This document shows positions 55,199-64,000 of a DNA stretch of 64,000 nt, piece by piece. A program made the position numbers and the translations under genes. Origin of the DNA: an uncultured Actinomycetes bacterium. Lineage in GTDB: Bacteria; Actinomycetota; Geothermincolia; Fen-727; JACVIW01. A model generated the notes under the pieces. It saw only the letters and a program-made list of their open reading frames with translations, was not told where the DNA came from and did no database searches. The stretch spans positions 1 to 64,000 of the forward strand of contig CAKZLU010000034.1 of NCBI GenBank assembly GCA_937127245.1, in the 5' to 3' direction. Positions within the stretch are counted from its first letter, which is position 1, and the number at the start of each line of letters is the position of its first letter.

Positions 55199-55487
55199 GT
55201 GCCTCCACTGTCTTCTTTCGTTTGTTAGCCTTAGTCTTCTCAAACTGTTCCCAGATTCCGCTGATTTTCAAAAGATTCAGCACCTGTTTCGTCGGCTGCG
55301 CTCCCTGACTCAACCAGTAGAGCGCTCTGTCAGCATCAATCTTGATGGTGGACGGTTCAGTGAGCGGATCGTAAAACCCGAGTGACTCAATGTATTTCCC
55401 ATCTCTGGGCATCCGCGCATCAGCAACTACCACCCGATATGACGGCTGCTTTTTCTTGCCCATTCGCCTCAGCCTGATTCTTACCAA
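55179..55487 (-). CDS. rpsP: 30S ribosomal protein S16
   Basis: Small-subunit protein S16, 102 residues with [24 protein letters not shown] in pieces, [11 protein letters not shown] and [16 protein letters not shown] longer tail of about 25 residues is basic and polar. The TTG at 55487 follows AAAGGAGGGG and gives the usual beginning; a TTG six codons earlier overlaps the ribosome binding site. Confidence 0.95.
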   Translation of the reverse strand: MVRIRLRRMGKKKQPSYRVVVADARMPRDGKYIESLGFYDPLTEPSTIKIDADRALYWLSQGAQPTKQVLNLLKISGIWEQFEKTKANKRKKTVEAQNERSA

Positions 55488-55537
55488 TAACTCCCCTCCT
55501 TTCAATAAATATTTTAATAAGATATGTAATTATACAA

Positions 55538-56866
55538 TCAAAATGGGAACAAACGCTTGAAAGCCCCAAAAGACCCCCTTCCTGAAAAAGCCTTGAGCAT
55601 TTTTTGCATATGGGCAAATTGCTTAATAAGTTGATTGACTTCCTGCGTGGTCGTTCCGCTCCCCTTTGCTATTCTGCGCCTTCTGCTTGCGTTCAAAATG
55701 GAGGGATTCTTTCTCTCTTCGGGCGTCATCGACTGGATAATCGCCTCGATTCTCTTCATTCTCCTGTCGTCCAGGTCCATCCCGCCCATCTTCGAAATGT
55801 TCCCCATTCCGGGAATCATTTCCAGAACCCTCGCAAGCCCGCCCATTTTCTTCAGCTGCTGCATCTGCTCCAGGAAATCTTCGAAATCAAATTTCTGCTT
55901 TCTTATCTTCTCCTCAAGTTTCCGGGCGCGCTCCTCCGTCATGGTCTTTTCCGCTTTTTCAACAAGAGTTATGACGTCACCCATCCCGAGTATCCTTGAA
56001 GCCACCCGGTCTGGATGAAAAATCTCCATGTCCTCCATCTTTTCGCCTATGGATACAAGTTTGATGGGTCGCCCGGTCACGGTCTTCATTGAAAGCGCGG
56101 CGCCCCCCCTGGCGTCACCATCCATTTTCGTAAGTATTATCCCGTCGAACTCTATGCTTTCCAAAAACGCGAGCGCGACATTGACCGCCTCCTGACCAGT
56201 CATCGCATCCACCACAAGGAGTGTTTCAGAGGGATTAACCCTCTCTTTGATTTCGACCAATTCCTGCATCATCTCCTCGTCTATGTGGAGCCTGCCCGCG
56301 GTATCGAGTATGACCACATCATAACCGGTTCTGCTTGCCCACTCGACGGACAACGAACAGATTTCGACCGCGCTCTTATGTTTGAAGTAAGAAACGGGTA
56401 CGCCCGTTTTCTCACCGAGTATCTGGAGCTGCTCCACCGCCGCTGGTCTGTATATGTCCGCAGCCACCAGGCAAGGATTTCTACCCTGGTGGCGGAGCAT
56501 TACGGCGAGCTTTGCCGCCGCGGTTGTCTTTCCGCTTCCCTGAAGCCCAACAAGCATTATCACCGAGGGCGGATGAGTGGCGAAATTCAAAGACCGCGAA
56601 GAGCCTCCCAGAATTTCGGTCATCTCGTCATAGATTATCTTTACCACCTGCTGGGCAGGGGTCACGCTTTTAATAACTTCCTCGCCTATAGCCTTCTGTC
56701 TCACGTGGTCAATGAACATCTTCACAACCTTGTAGTTGACATCCGCCTCGAGAAGCACGAGCCTAAGTTCCTTGAGGGCAGCCTCGACGTCTTTTTCGGT
56801 AAGCTTGCCTCTCCCCTTTAATTTTGAGAAAACGGCCTGAATGCGGTCATTAAGGGTATCGAACAT
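55538..56866 (-). CDS. ffh: Signal recognition particle protein Ffh
   Basis: Binds signal peptides and 4.5S/SRP RNA and targets ribosomes to FtsY. 442 residues: N domain; G domain with GLQGSGKTTAAAKLA, DTAGRLHIDEEMM and TKMDGDARGGAAL; and M domain with LEMIPGMGNI, SRRRRIAKGSGTT and a methionine-bearing C terminus. Between ftsY and rpsP, with ylxM absent from the window. The SRP RNA gene was not found here. Confidence 0.97.
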   Translation of the reverse strand: MFDTLNDRIQAVFSKLKGRGKLTEKDVEAALKELRLVLLEADVNYKVVKMFIDHVRQKAIGEEVIKSVTPAQQVVKIIYDEMTEILGGSSRSLNFATHPPSVIMLVGLQGSGKTTAAAKLAVMLRHQGRNPCLVAADIYRPAAVEQLQILGEKTGVPVSYFKHKSAVEICSLSVEWASRTGYDVVILDTAGRLHIDEEMMQELVEIKERVNPSETLLVVDAMTGQEAVNVALAFLESIEFDGIILTKMDGDARGGAALSMKTVTGRPIKLVSIGEKMEDMEIFHPDRVASRILGMGDVITLVEKAEKTMTEERARKLEEKIRKQKFDFEDFLEQMQQLKKMGGLARVLEMIPGMGNISKMGGMDLDDRRMKRIEAIIQSMTPEERKNPSILNASRRRRIAKGSGTTTQEVNQLIKQFAHMQKMLKAFSGRGSFGAFKRLFPF

Positions 56867-57177
56867 TTACCATCTTCCCTCTCTTGAAACAAAACCCTGC
56901 GTATGGAAATCCGATCTCACGGTTGCAATATACCAAAAGGCAACCCAAATCCAACCGCTTAAGTCAATGAAACCTTAAATGAAAATTCTGTTTTTTAGCT
57001 TAACTCAAACCGGTCAAAAGCGCATCAACATGAAGAACGTACCTACCAGTTGTTTTCCGTTCGTCAATATTGGGGCGAAAAAGCGTTATTCAAAGCGTGA
57101 TGCTTTCTTAAGAATAAACGGGTACAATCTATCTCACCTTAACAGGGAAAAATCCCGCAAATTCGACAGGGGAAAAA
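56867..57177. other. Divergent intergenic region between ffh and LUD gene
   Basis: About 310 bp with promoters for ffh (leftward) and the LUD gene (rightward). A TACAAT at about 57121-57126 could be a -10 box for the LUD gene, but its -35 is poor. No RNA gene was recognised; in particular no SRP RNA tetraloop structure was found. Confidence 0.35.
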
Positions 57178-57831
57178 ATGGAGAAAAAGATGTTTGACGA
57201 GATTAAAAGGGCGTTCGAGGAATCCAGAGCCCGCCAAACTGTGAAAGCGCTTTCGAAAAACGAATTCGACGCGCGATTTTTTTATACCTCTGGGGAAGCG
57301 GTGAGCACGATACTTGAAATCATTCCCCCAGGGTCAAGGGTCGGCGCAGGCGGTTCGGTTACCTTGCAGGAAATAGGGATTTTGCAAACGCTTGCCGAAA
57401 GGGGCGATGAGGTTGTCTATCACAGACCCGACATGGACCCCCTTAAAAGTCTTGAGGTCAGGAAAGAGGCGATTTCGTGCCCCTACTTCCTTTGTTCTGC
57501 AAACGCGATAACAATGCGGGGCGAGATAGTTAACGTAGACGGGATCGGGAACAGGGTTTCCGGGACGATATTCGGACCTCAAACCGTCTTCATCGTCGCT
57601 GGCGTAAACAAGATAGTATCTGACCTTGATGAGGGGATATCTCGCGTGAGGAACGTCGCGGCTCCCGCGAACGCAAGGAGACTGGGCATCGATGTTCCCT
57701 GCGTGGAAAAAGGCAGGTGCGTTAACTGCAAGGTCCCATCCAACATATGCCGCGTGACCGTGATAATGTCCAGAAGACCCATGCTCACCAATGTCAAGGT
57801 GTTCATAATCGGCGAATCACTCGGTTTGTAG
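57178..57831 (+). CDS. LUD-domain protein (LutC/YkgG-like)
   Basis: A 217-residue protein covering a full LUD domain. The stretch RVGAGGSVTLQEIGIL and the end FIVAGVNKIVSDLDEG with RNVAAPANARRLG match the family. C-terminal cysteines (CVEKGRCVNCKVPSNIC) are common in single-domain LUD proteins of anaerobes. LutC takes part in lactate oxidation with LutA and LutB, but neither partner is here, so function is uncertain. Plus-strand, facing the TIM-barrel-like gene. GGGG lies upstream of the ATG. Confidence 0.85.
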   Translation: MEKKMFDEIKRAFEESRARQTVKALSKNEFDARFFYTSGEAVSTILEIIPPGSRVGAGGSVTLQEIGILQTLAERGDEVVYHRPDMDPLKSLEVRKEAISCPYFLCSANAITMRGEIVNVDGIGNRVSGTIFGPQTVFIVAGVNKIVSDLDEGISRVRNVAAPANARRLGIDVPCVEKGRCVNCKVPSNICRVTVIMSRRPMLTNVKVFIIGESLGL

Positions 57832-57869
57832 CGGTTTATGGTCTTTAAAAAACGCGCGGAAAGCGTGGA

Positions 57870-58868
57870 TCAAGCGCGGATTAATCTCGAAAAGGCAAGG
57901 TAGAAAATCCTTAAAGCTGAAAGACTCTGAGACAACAACCTGTTTTTCTTTGGAACTCTCGGTTTTGCCGCAATAATCTCACTCATCCAAATTTCGGGGT
58001 CATCACGGGTTACGACCCCCTCAAGATTGTAAACGCTTATGTCCCTGATCCCAGCGGCGAGCGCCGCACCAATGCTTTCCACAAGTTCCCCAACGCTTTC
58101 AAAAGTCTTCTCGGTTCCAAGAATCCCCGTACCGGTTACGCCAACCGAAATCCCGGCTTTATCTCCGTATCTAAAGCGAAGCCCGAGAGAGGACTCGAAC
58201 GCCATTCTGTTGGCGACCTGCTGAGAAATTATTCCCTTGGTCGAGCCCTCAAACATTGACGAGTACCACATCGGGCTTATGACATCCCAGTTAATCCCTC
58301 CAACCGGCGTCTCCATGAAGTTTTGAATGAGATTGCCCTGACCTTCCAGCTCGAGAGCGACCCACGGCAGGATAGCCGCAATTGTCTTGATGCCCCTGGA
58401 ACGAACCCATCCCACAAACTCGCTCAAATTTTCCCGTGCGGACACAAACCTGATGGGGTCAATGTTTTCCCTTAACAGCCGAACCACGCCTTTGAGCTTG
58501 CCAACCGGCGACGCATTGAAGAGTCCGAAAATCTGGTCAGCCGGCATTTCGAGGTCGACTGCAACGTAATCCGGAGTCACACCCGCCTCAACAGCCTTAG
58601 AAACTATTTCTTTTGCATGAGAACAAAAGACAGACATGTTTCTCTCGTTGGGAAAATATCCGTCATCCGGCTTGAGCAGTATCCAGAACGCGATTTCAAC
58701 CCCAGATTCTCTCAAACAAGCAAGGGCAGAAACATTCTCATCGTTTAGAGTTTCAGGGAATATCGCTATGTTCAAACCCGGCTTGTACTTCGATATTAGA
58801 TCAAAGGCTTCTTGGACAATTCTTTCAGGAGACCAGTGTTCAACCCAGAACCTCAGTTTGTAAGACAT
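57870..58868 (-). CDS. Conserved-looking TIM-barrel-like protein of unknown function
   Basis: 332 residues that I cannot place in a named family. Alternating strands and helices (LNIAIFPETL, VEIAFWILLKP, DYVAVDLEMPADQIF, KTIAAILPW, WDVISPMWYSSM, AGISVGVTGTGILG, RDISVYNLEGVV) fit an eight-stranded barrel, with acidic residues at strand ends and a Trp-rich face, somewhat like glycoside hydrolases or polysaccharide-acting barrels. There is no signal peptide; the C terminus has an amphipathic segment (LRIFYLAFSRLIRA). It lies between ftsY and the LUD gene and is convergent with the latter, in a locus that otherwise holds only SRP genes. Confidence 0.6.
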   Translation of the reverse strand: MSYKLRFWVEHWSPERIVQEAFDLISKYKPGLNIAIFPETLNDENVSALACLRESGVEIAFWILLKPDDGYFPNERNMSVFCSHAKEIVSKAVEAGVTPDYVAVDLEMPADQIFGLFNASPVGKLKGVVRLLRENIDPIRFVSARENLSEFVGWVRSRGIKTIAAILPWVALELEGQGNLIQNFMETPVGGINWDVISPMWYSSMFEGSTKGIISQQVANRMAFESSLGLRFRYGDKAGISVGVTGTGILGTEKTFESVGELVESIGAALAAGIRDISVYNLEGVVTRDDPEIWMSEIIAAKPRVPKKNRLLSQSLSALRIFYLAFSRLIRA

Positions 58869-58923
58869 TCATCTCTCCAATCAGCTTGGGCAACGCAACT
58901 AAAAGGGGAGCGCTAAAAAGATA

Positions 58924-60063
58924 TCAGAAAAGGGCTTTTGCGTATTCAACCGGATCGAAGGGGCGTAAATCGCCCAGTCCTTCACCAACACCCACAAAAC
59001 CAACCGGTATCTTAAGCTCTTTTCCGATTGCAAGAACGACCCCGCCTTTGGCGGTGCCGTCCATTTTCGTTAAAGCAATCATATCCACTTTTAGAGCCTG
59101 GCTGAAAATCCTTGCCTGATTCACTCCGTTCTGTCCGGTAGTGGCGTCTATCACAAGGATACCCAAAGGGCTGTGCGTCAGTTTCTTCTCGGCAACCCTC
59201 CAGATCTTGGAAAGTTCCTCCATGAGATTCTTTTTGGTATGAAGTCTGCCCGCGGTGTCAACAACTACCGCGTCGATATCTTTAGCCAGCGCGCGCTCGA
59301 TGCAGTCGTAAACAACAGCTGCCGGGTCACCACCCGCTTTATGCCTTACAACCGGGGCGCCGACTCTCGCCGCCCACATCTCCATCTGCTCTATCCCGGC
59401 GGCGCGAAAAGTGTCGGCGGCGGCGAAGATTACCCTCTTGCCCGCGCTTTTGAAGATGTAGCCGATTTTTGCGCAGGTGGTTGTCTTGCCCACCCCGTTG
59501 ACACCAACCACAAATATCACTCGAGGCTTGGGTCCCTCAAGAGAAGGAGGGGTACCCGAAGAAAGAATTGTCTCGACGACCGCTTTTCTGAAAGCCTCCC
59601 TGACGCCCTCCAGTGACTTAACCCCCTCCTCTATGACGATTTCTTTAGCCTTTTGCACTATCACCGCCGAGCAGTCAACACCGGCATCCGCCGCTATTAA
59701 CGCCTCTTCCGCCTCCGCCCAGAATGACGGATCAATCGCTTTCTTCACAGCGGCTTTCGCAAAAGGCCTGGATAGAACTTTTCTGGAAAGGGCTAACCCC
59801 GCTTTAAGACCTTTCGGGGAGGACGAATTTAGCTCAGCCTTGGCGGTTTCTCTGAGGCTTTCCGCGCCGGCAGAAACCAAAGAAGAATTTGAGTCGCTTC
59901 CTTCGGGCAATGGTTCCTCTTTTTCGATATGAGGCTTTTCAACCGCGAAACGAGCGGATTCTTCCGCAGTCTCTTCTCCGGACGCTTCTATTACGCCGGA
60001 GTCAATTATTTCCTCCGGCGCTTCTGGCTCTTCTTTTCCGGCTTTCTTCCTTTTGAAGACCAT
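58924..60063 (-). CDS. ftsY: Signal recognition particle receptor FtsY
   Basis: Membrane receptor for SRP. 379 residues: an acidic, poorly conserved N-terminal region (about 1-85), then N and G domains with VVGVNGVGKTTTCAKIGYI, DTFRAAGIEQMEMWA, VVVDTAGRLHTKKN and TKMDGTAKGGVVLA. The acidic A region fits membrane association. It follows smc by 15 bp, and both are probably co-transcribed. Confidence 0.97.
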   Translation of the reverse strand: MVFKRKKAGKEEPEAPEEIIDSGVIEASGEETAEESARFAVEKPHIEKEEPLPEGSDSNSSLVSAGAESLRETAKAELNSSSPKGLKAGLALSRKVLSRPFAKAAVKKAIDPSFWAEAEEALIAADAGVDCSAVIVQKAKEIVIEEGVKSLEGVREAFRKAVVETILSSGTPPSLEGPKPRVIFVVGVNGVGKTTTCAKIGYIFKSAGKRVIFAAADTFRAAGIEQMEMWAARVGAPVVRHKAGGDPAAVVYDCIERALAKDIDAVVVDTAGRLHTKKNLMEELSKIWRVAEKKLTHSPLGILVIDATTGQNGVNQARIFSQALKVDMIALTKMDGTAKGGVVLAIGKELKIPVGFVGVGEGLGDLRPFDPVEYAKALF

Positions 60064-60078
60064 TTCCGCTTATAAATA

Positions 60079-63000
60079 TCAGGCAATCGCCGAACTCGTT
60101 GCGCGCAACGGACTTATGACATCTGATTCTCTACCGTGGCGGTCCATCCTCTGCGAGATGACCCTCGAGACGCCGTCGCCCTGCATGCTTATCCCGTAGA
60201 GAACATCGGCTATCTCCATGGAACGCTTTTGATGCGTTATTAAGATTAACTGAGACTTATTCTTGAACTCACCTACCAGCCTCAGAAAGCGATTCAGATT
60301 CACATCGTCCAAAGCGGCCTCCACTTCGTCGAGAAAATAGAAGGGGCTCGGTCGGACTTCGAAAAGCGCAAAGAAGAATGCTATTGCCGTAAGAGCTGTT
60401 TCACCCCCGGATAGAAGGGAAATCCTTCTGAGTTTCTTCCCTTCCGGTTGAGCGTAAATCTCAACTCCCGTATTCAAGGGGTCATCCGGGTCCGTCAACC
60501 TGAGCTCCGCTTTTCCTCCCGGGAATAGAAAAGAGAAAATCCGCCGGAAATGTTCGTCAACCAGGGTAAAGGTCTCGGCAAACTTACGCTCGATTTCGCT
60601 GTCGATCTCTCTTATTATCTTTTTCAACTGGGATTTGCTCTTCACAAGGTCCTCGAGCTGCTCCGATAAGAATCTGCCTCTTTCCTCTAACGCTTCGAGG
60701 TCGTTTACCGCAACGGGATTGACTGGACCGAGCCTCTCAAGTTCAGACGCAAGCGTTTCAATCCTTCTTTCGAGCGAAGACACAGGTTCATCGCTTTCAT
60801 ACTGCCTTAAAGCGACGTCGACCGAGATGCGATGTCCCTCGATTATCTCAGAAGACAGTTGATTTATTTTGAACTTGAGTTCGGCGTCCGCCACCTCATC
60901 CTGGTGTAATAACTCCTTAAGCGATTCCTCCTCCCTGCTGAGAAGCTCAAGCGACCTCTTGAGGTCCGCAGCCGTGCGATATTCGTCCTCAGCGGTCTTC
61001 TCTCGATTCTTTATCGCTGTCTCGAGTTCACGGCGCTTTGAGGCCGCATGGTTGACAAGCCTGTCGCATAGATACGAAACTTTCCTGGCAAGGGGACGTA
61101 TGGCGCTTTCTTTTTCCCTATCCCGTGCCCCCAGCTTTGTTAGAATTTCAGCTTTCCTATCCGAAAGGCTCTTGGTCTCGGCATCTATCTGGCGAATTCT
61201 CTTTTCAAGTCCTCTTATCTGCGCCCGGGTTTCCTCCAGGGCTTTTTGAAGCTCAGCGGCTCTTTTCTCTTCTCTTTCCTTTTCCTGCAGCGCGATTTTC
61301 AGCGCCTTCTCCAATTCCTCGATCCTCTCCTCCTGCAAATCCAGACCTTCACCAGCTTCGGGTTTTTCTCCTCGGGCAAGAGAAATGCGCTCCCTTACAA
61401 CGGCGAGATTAGAAGAGACAGTAGCTTTTTCCATGTTGTTTTCGCCAAGCTCAAGGTATAGATTCCTTATTTCTGTAAGCAGGTCCGCTTCCCTGGTAGA
61501 GAGCGCCTCAAGCTCGAGCTCAAGTAGGTCGAGCTTCTCGAGGTAGCGCGAGGCAAGTTCTTCTTGCTCCTCCATCCGCTTGCGGGAAATCTCTTTAAAC
61601 GCCTCAGAGAATTCGTTACTTCCGCCTTTTACGAGACCGCCGCCAGAGATGACGTCCGCATCGGGGGTAAGAAAAACGAGGTTCGGGTAATCTTCTGCGC
61701 ACCTTAAACCCTCGTCGAGGTCGCGCACCATATAGACATCCCCGAGCAACACGTCGAGAGCGTCTGAAAATATCTCTGGGGCTTTCACGAGGTCCCTCGC
61801 CCTCCTGAGACCTTCAGGACAGGGTTGCTCGATGTCGCCAATTTTTCCGCTGGCGTTCCTCTGTGTACGGAAAAACAGCGCTTTCCCCATGCCTTCCTCT
61901 TTGAGATACTCAATCGCGCGTTTAAGCGCGTCATCGTCTTTCCCGAGCATCCCGAAAAGCCATGGACCCAGAAAGCCGCTTATTGCCGCTTCATAGCCCT
62001 CCTCTATTTCAAGGTAGTATGCAAGCATCTCGCTTAAGCCGCCACCCGTGGGGTCACTTTTCTCAAGTTCAGAGGCGGCGCTTGCGAAATCCCACCTCAA
62101 ATCGTTTAAATGCGCAAGAATTTCGAGCCTCGCCAATAGTGATGATGCCTTCGCGTCTGTTTCCCTTATTTTCCCTAAAAGCTCATTCTTCTTGATTTGT
62201 AGCGAGTCAAGCTCATCTGTGGTTTTATCTATTTCTGCCTGGATTCTACAAGCGCTTGCCTCAAGCTGTTCGTATTCGGCGGAAAGATTTCTTTCCCTCA
62301 GACAAAGCGAATCCATGTCCTCATAGCATGCGTCCTGCGGATTGAGTGAACCGCTCATCCTTTGGGAAATTGCTCGCTTGAGCCCCTCTATCTTTCCCTC
62401 ACAAATGGCTGCGTCTCTCGCGATTGCTCCAAGCCTTTGCTCACATTCGAAAAGCTGTTTGCGCATCTCCTCTTCGGCTTCCAGAGCGCTCTCTAACTCT
62501 TGGTTGGTCCTGATATTCTCCTCTCCTAGTGAGCTTATCTTTTCTTCCAAACTCTCAAGCTCCCCTTCAAGTTTCTCCAATTCGCCGGGCAAAAGGTAAG
62601 GCTCCTCCTCATCGGGAACGATTATTTTCTCTGAATACGCAATCAGGCGCTCGTGTACTGCGATAAGTCGGTAGAGGGCATCCCTTAACGAGGATTCTCT
62701 GAGGCGCCAGTCGGTCGAGTCACGCTCGATTGATGCAATTCCGCGAGTTATCCCTTCTATCTGTTCTTTAAGCGAATCAAGACGGGACCTTTTCTGGCTC
62801 AAACATGCGCCAAGTTCTTCCCTCTGGCGCATCACCTCCTTCAATCGGGAAACAAGGAGGGTTAGCTTCGCCTGTTGGAGCTGGTGGTTTAACTCCTTAT
62901 ATGCCTCGAACCTTTTAGCCTGGTGTGAAAGCGGTTTTATTTGCCTTTTTACCTCGCGCAATACATCTTTTACTCTCAGAATCTCATCTTCCGTCCTCTC

Positions 63001-63543
63001 GAGCTTCCTGTTGGACTTCTCTCGTCTTCTTCTGAATTTGAGTAGCCCACCCGCTTCCTCTATGTATCGTCTTCTCTCCTCAGGGCGCATCGAAAGCACT
63101 TCCTCGAGCTGCCCCTGACTCACAACCGAGTTGAGTGTTCTGCCTATTCCCGCATCCGAGAGAATTTCCTGAATATCAGTAAGTCTGCAAGGTGTATTGT
63201 TTAACAGATATTCGCTTTCCCCTCCCCTGGCCACTACCCTCGATATGGAAATTTCCAAATAACTGAAAGGAAAATTATTGTTCGAGTTGTCCAGTACGAG
63301 TTCCACCTCGGCGCAATTGACGGGCTTGTGAACACCGCTGCCGGCGAATATGACGTCCTCCATTCTGGAACCTCTTAAACTTGAAGGGCTCTGCTCACCA
63401 AGAACCCACATGACGGCATCGGCGATGTTGCTCTTTCCAGAACCGTTGGGACCCACGATAATCGTTAGCCCCGGCTCAAATTTCAGCGCCGTCTTGCGGG
63501 CAAACGACTTGAACCCTTTCAAGTTAAGCTCCTTTAAATACAA
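60079..63543 (-). CDS. smc: Chromosome segregation ATPase Smc
   Basis: Condensin that organises the chromosome with ScpA and ScpB. 1154 residues with the standard order: Walker A IVGPNGSGKSNIADAVMWV, a long coiled coil, a hinge at about 500-640 (LEIEEGYEAAISGFLGPWLFG to DADVISGGGLVKGG), a second coiled coil, then signature LLSGGETALTAIAF and Walker B FYFLDEVEAALDDVN. scpA and scpB are not in the window. Upstream is the truncated sugar kinase. Confidence 0.97.
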   Translation of the reverse strand: MYLKELNLKGFKSFARKTALKFEPGLTIIVGPNGSGKSNIADAVMWVLGEQSPSSLRGSRMEDVIFAGSGVHKPVNCAEVELVLDNSNNNFPFSYLEISISRVVARGGESEYLLNNTPCRLTDIQEILSDAGIGRTLNSVVSQGQLEEVLSMRPEERRRYIEEAGGLLKFRRRREKSNRKLERTEDEILRVKDVLREVKRQIKPLSHQAKRFEAYKELNHQLQQAKLTLLVSRLKEVMRQREELGACLSQKRSRLDSLKEQIEGITRGIASIERDSTDWRLRESSLRDALYRLIAVHERLIAYSEKIIVPDEEEPYLLPGELEKLEGELESLEEKISSLGEENIRTNQELESALEAEEEMRKQLFECEQRLGAIARDAAICEGKIEGLKRAISQRMSGSLNPQDACYEDMDSLCLRERNLSAEYEQLEASACRIQAEIDKTTDELDSLQIKKNELLGKIRETDAKASSLLARLEILAHLNDLRWDFASAASELEKSDPTGGGLSEMLAYYLEIEEGYEAAISGFLGPWLFGMLGKDDDALKRAIEYLKEEGMGKALFFRTQRNASGKIGDIEQPCPEGLRRARDLVKAPEIFSDALDVLLGDVYMVRDLDEGLRCAEDYPNLVFLTPDADVISGGGLVKGGSNEFSEAFKEISRKRMEEQEELASRYLEKLDLLELELEALSTREADLLTEIRNLYLELGENNMEKATVSSNLAVVRERISLARGEKPEAGEGLDLQEERIEELEKALKIALQEKEREEKRAAELQKALEETRAQIRGLEKRIRQIDAETKSLSDRKAEILTKLGARDREKESAIRPLARKVSYLCDRLVNHAASKRRELETAIKNREKTAEDEYRTAADLKRSLELLSREEESLKELLHQDEVADAELKFKINQLSSEIIEGHRISVDVALRQYESDEPVSSLERRIETLASELERLGPVNPVAVNDLEALEERGRFLSEQLEDLVKSKSQLKKIIREIDSEIERKFAETFTLVDEHFRRIFSFLFPGGKAELRLTDPDDPLNTGVEIYAQPEGKKLRRISLLSGGETALTAIAFFFALFEVRPSPFYFLDEVEAALDDVNLNRFLRLVGEFKNKSQLILITHQKRSMEIADVLYGISMQGDGVSRVISQRMDRHGRESDVISPLRATSSAIA

Positions 63544-63631
63544 GGCGTCCCTCCATTCAACACACTAACCGGAATTTCCGTAGCGCATCTGCCTGGGCAG
63601 TATCACCAGAATCATGTCCCATAAAAGGATT

Positions 63632-64000
63632 CTATTCCCAGAGCGCAATGCCTTCTCCTGCCAGAACTGCGGCACCAATCATCCCGGCGCTCGTTCCAAG
63701 CGAGGAGAGCACGATCTGTGTGCCCTCGATGCAAGAGGGAATCCCTCTTTCTTCAACCACTTTTCGCAAGCCATCGAGAATCAATCCGCCCGACCTTGCT
63801 ATTCCGCCGCCAAGTACAACAAGTTCCGGGTCGAAAATGTGAATCAGGCTCACTATTCCTATTCCCAGATAGTGCGAAACGTATGAGAAAACTTCCAAGG
63901 CAGCCTTATCACCGGCTTCTGCGGCTTCCGCGACATTTTCACCGGTAATCCCTTCCAGGTCATTCGAGCACATATGATTCAAAATAGAATCGGGATATTT
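63632..64000 (-). CDS. ROK-family sugar kinase, C-terminal part (cut by window edge)
   Basis: The frame is open to the right edge, so only the C-terminal ~123 residues are seen. They include the ROK signature FDPELVVLGGGIARSGGLILDGL and a conserved helix YLGIGIVSLIHIF, ending LAGEGIALWE. Such proteins are glucokinases, fructokinases or N-acetyl-sugar kinases, or repressors when a helix-turn-helix precedes them; which one is unclear without the N terminus. The internal TTG at 63982 is not the real start, because the frame reads sensibly beyond it (KYPDSIL). Confidence 0.8.
   Translation of the reverse strand, partial: KYPDSILNHMCSNDLEGITGENVAEAAEAGDKAALEVFSYVSHYLGIGIVSLIHIFDPELVVLGGGIARSGGLILDGLRKVVEERGIPSCIEGTQIVLSSLGTSAGMIGAAVLAGEGIALWE

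Overview
This is a bacterial chromosome segment, almost certainly from an early-branching, probably anaerobic member of the Actinomycetota with a roughly balanced base composition. Three things point there. First, the gene order follows actinobacterial blocks: DUF948-alaS-ruvX-mltG; pgsA-patA-pimA followed by pdxS-pdxT-yebC-ruvC-ruvA-ruvB-yajC-secD-secF-relA; rpsB-tsf-pyrH-frr-cdsA-dxr-rseP-ispG; and whiG, dprA, comM, yraN, rnhB, lepB, rplS, trmD, rimM, rpsP, ffh, ftsY, smc. Second, there is a phosphatidylinositol/PIM-type lipid cluster. Third, there is a WhiG/FliA-type sigma factor beside rpsB. QueH as the last enzyme of queuosine synthesis fits anaerobic life. No rRNA, tRNA, transposase or prophage gene is seen.

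Layout, all on the minus strand unless stated. 0.3-9.7 kb: Roadblock protein, mltG, ruvX, alaS, DUF948 protein, aspS, hisS, metallo-beta-lactamase hydrolase. 10.0-16.3 kb: dtd, relA, secF, secD, yajC. 16.3-25.7 kb: tgt, queA, queH, ruvB, ruvA, ruvC, yebC, pdxT, pdxS, DUF3048 lipoprotein. 25.8-32.2 kb: htpX, lemA, LysE-type exporter, inositol-monophosphatase-like enzyme, pimA, patA and pgsA homologues. 32.2-43.5 kb: proS, ispG, rseP, dxr, cdsA, frr, pyrH, tsf, rpsB, whiG, xerC. 43.5-46.9 kb: an accessory island with a badly decayed CRISPR-like array, then a plus-strand methyltransferase and a plus-strand M20 peptidase. 47.0-56.9 kb: dprA, comM, a DUF1848 protein, yraN, rnhB, lepB, rplS, trmD, rimM, KH protein, rpsP, ffh. 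57.2-64.0 kb: a plus-strand LUD-domain protein, an unidentified TIM-barrel-like protein, ftsY, smc and the end of a ROK sugar kinase cut by the window edge.

Most genes are core information processing: tRNA charging and proofreading, ribosome proteins and maturation, SRP/Sec export, Holliday-junction repair, chromosome segregation, the stringent response. Two membrane-lipid routes meet here: the last steps of the MEP isoprenoid pathway (dxr, ispG) and CDP-diacylglycerol use (cdsA feeding pgsA-patA-pimA). Genes are tightly packed with many 1-20 bp overlaps and many TTG starts behind strong Shine-Dalgarno sequences.

The most unusual content is the array at 43.85-44.6 kb: about 13 diverged copies of a GC-rich palindromic unit at a period close to 61 bp, separated by unrelated 30-35 bp stretches. 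This is the geometry of a type I-E CRISPR array, but no two repeats are identical and no cas gene lies in the window. Other points are a dtd gene whose best start is ATC, lineage-specific insertions in Tgt and QueH, and opposite-charged tails on YajC and SecF.
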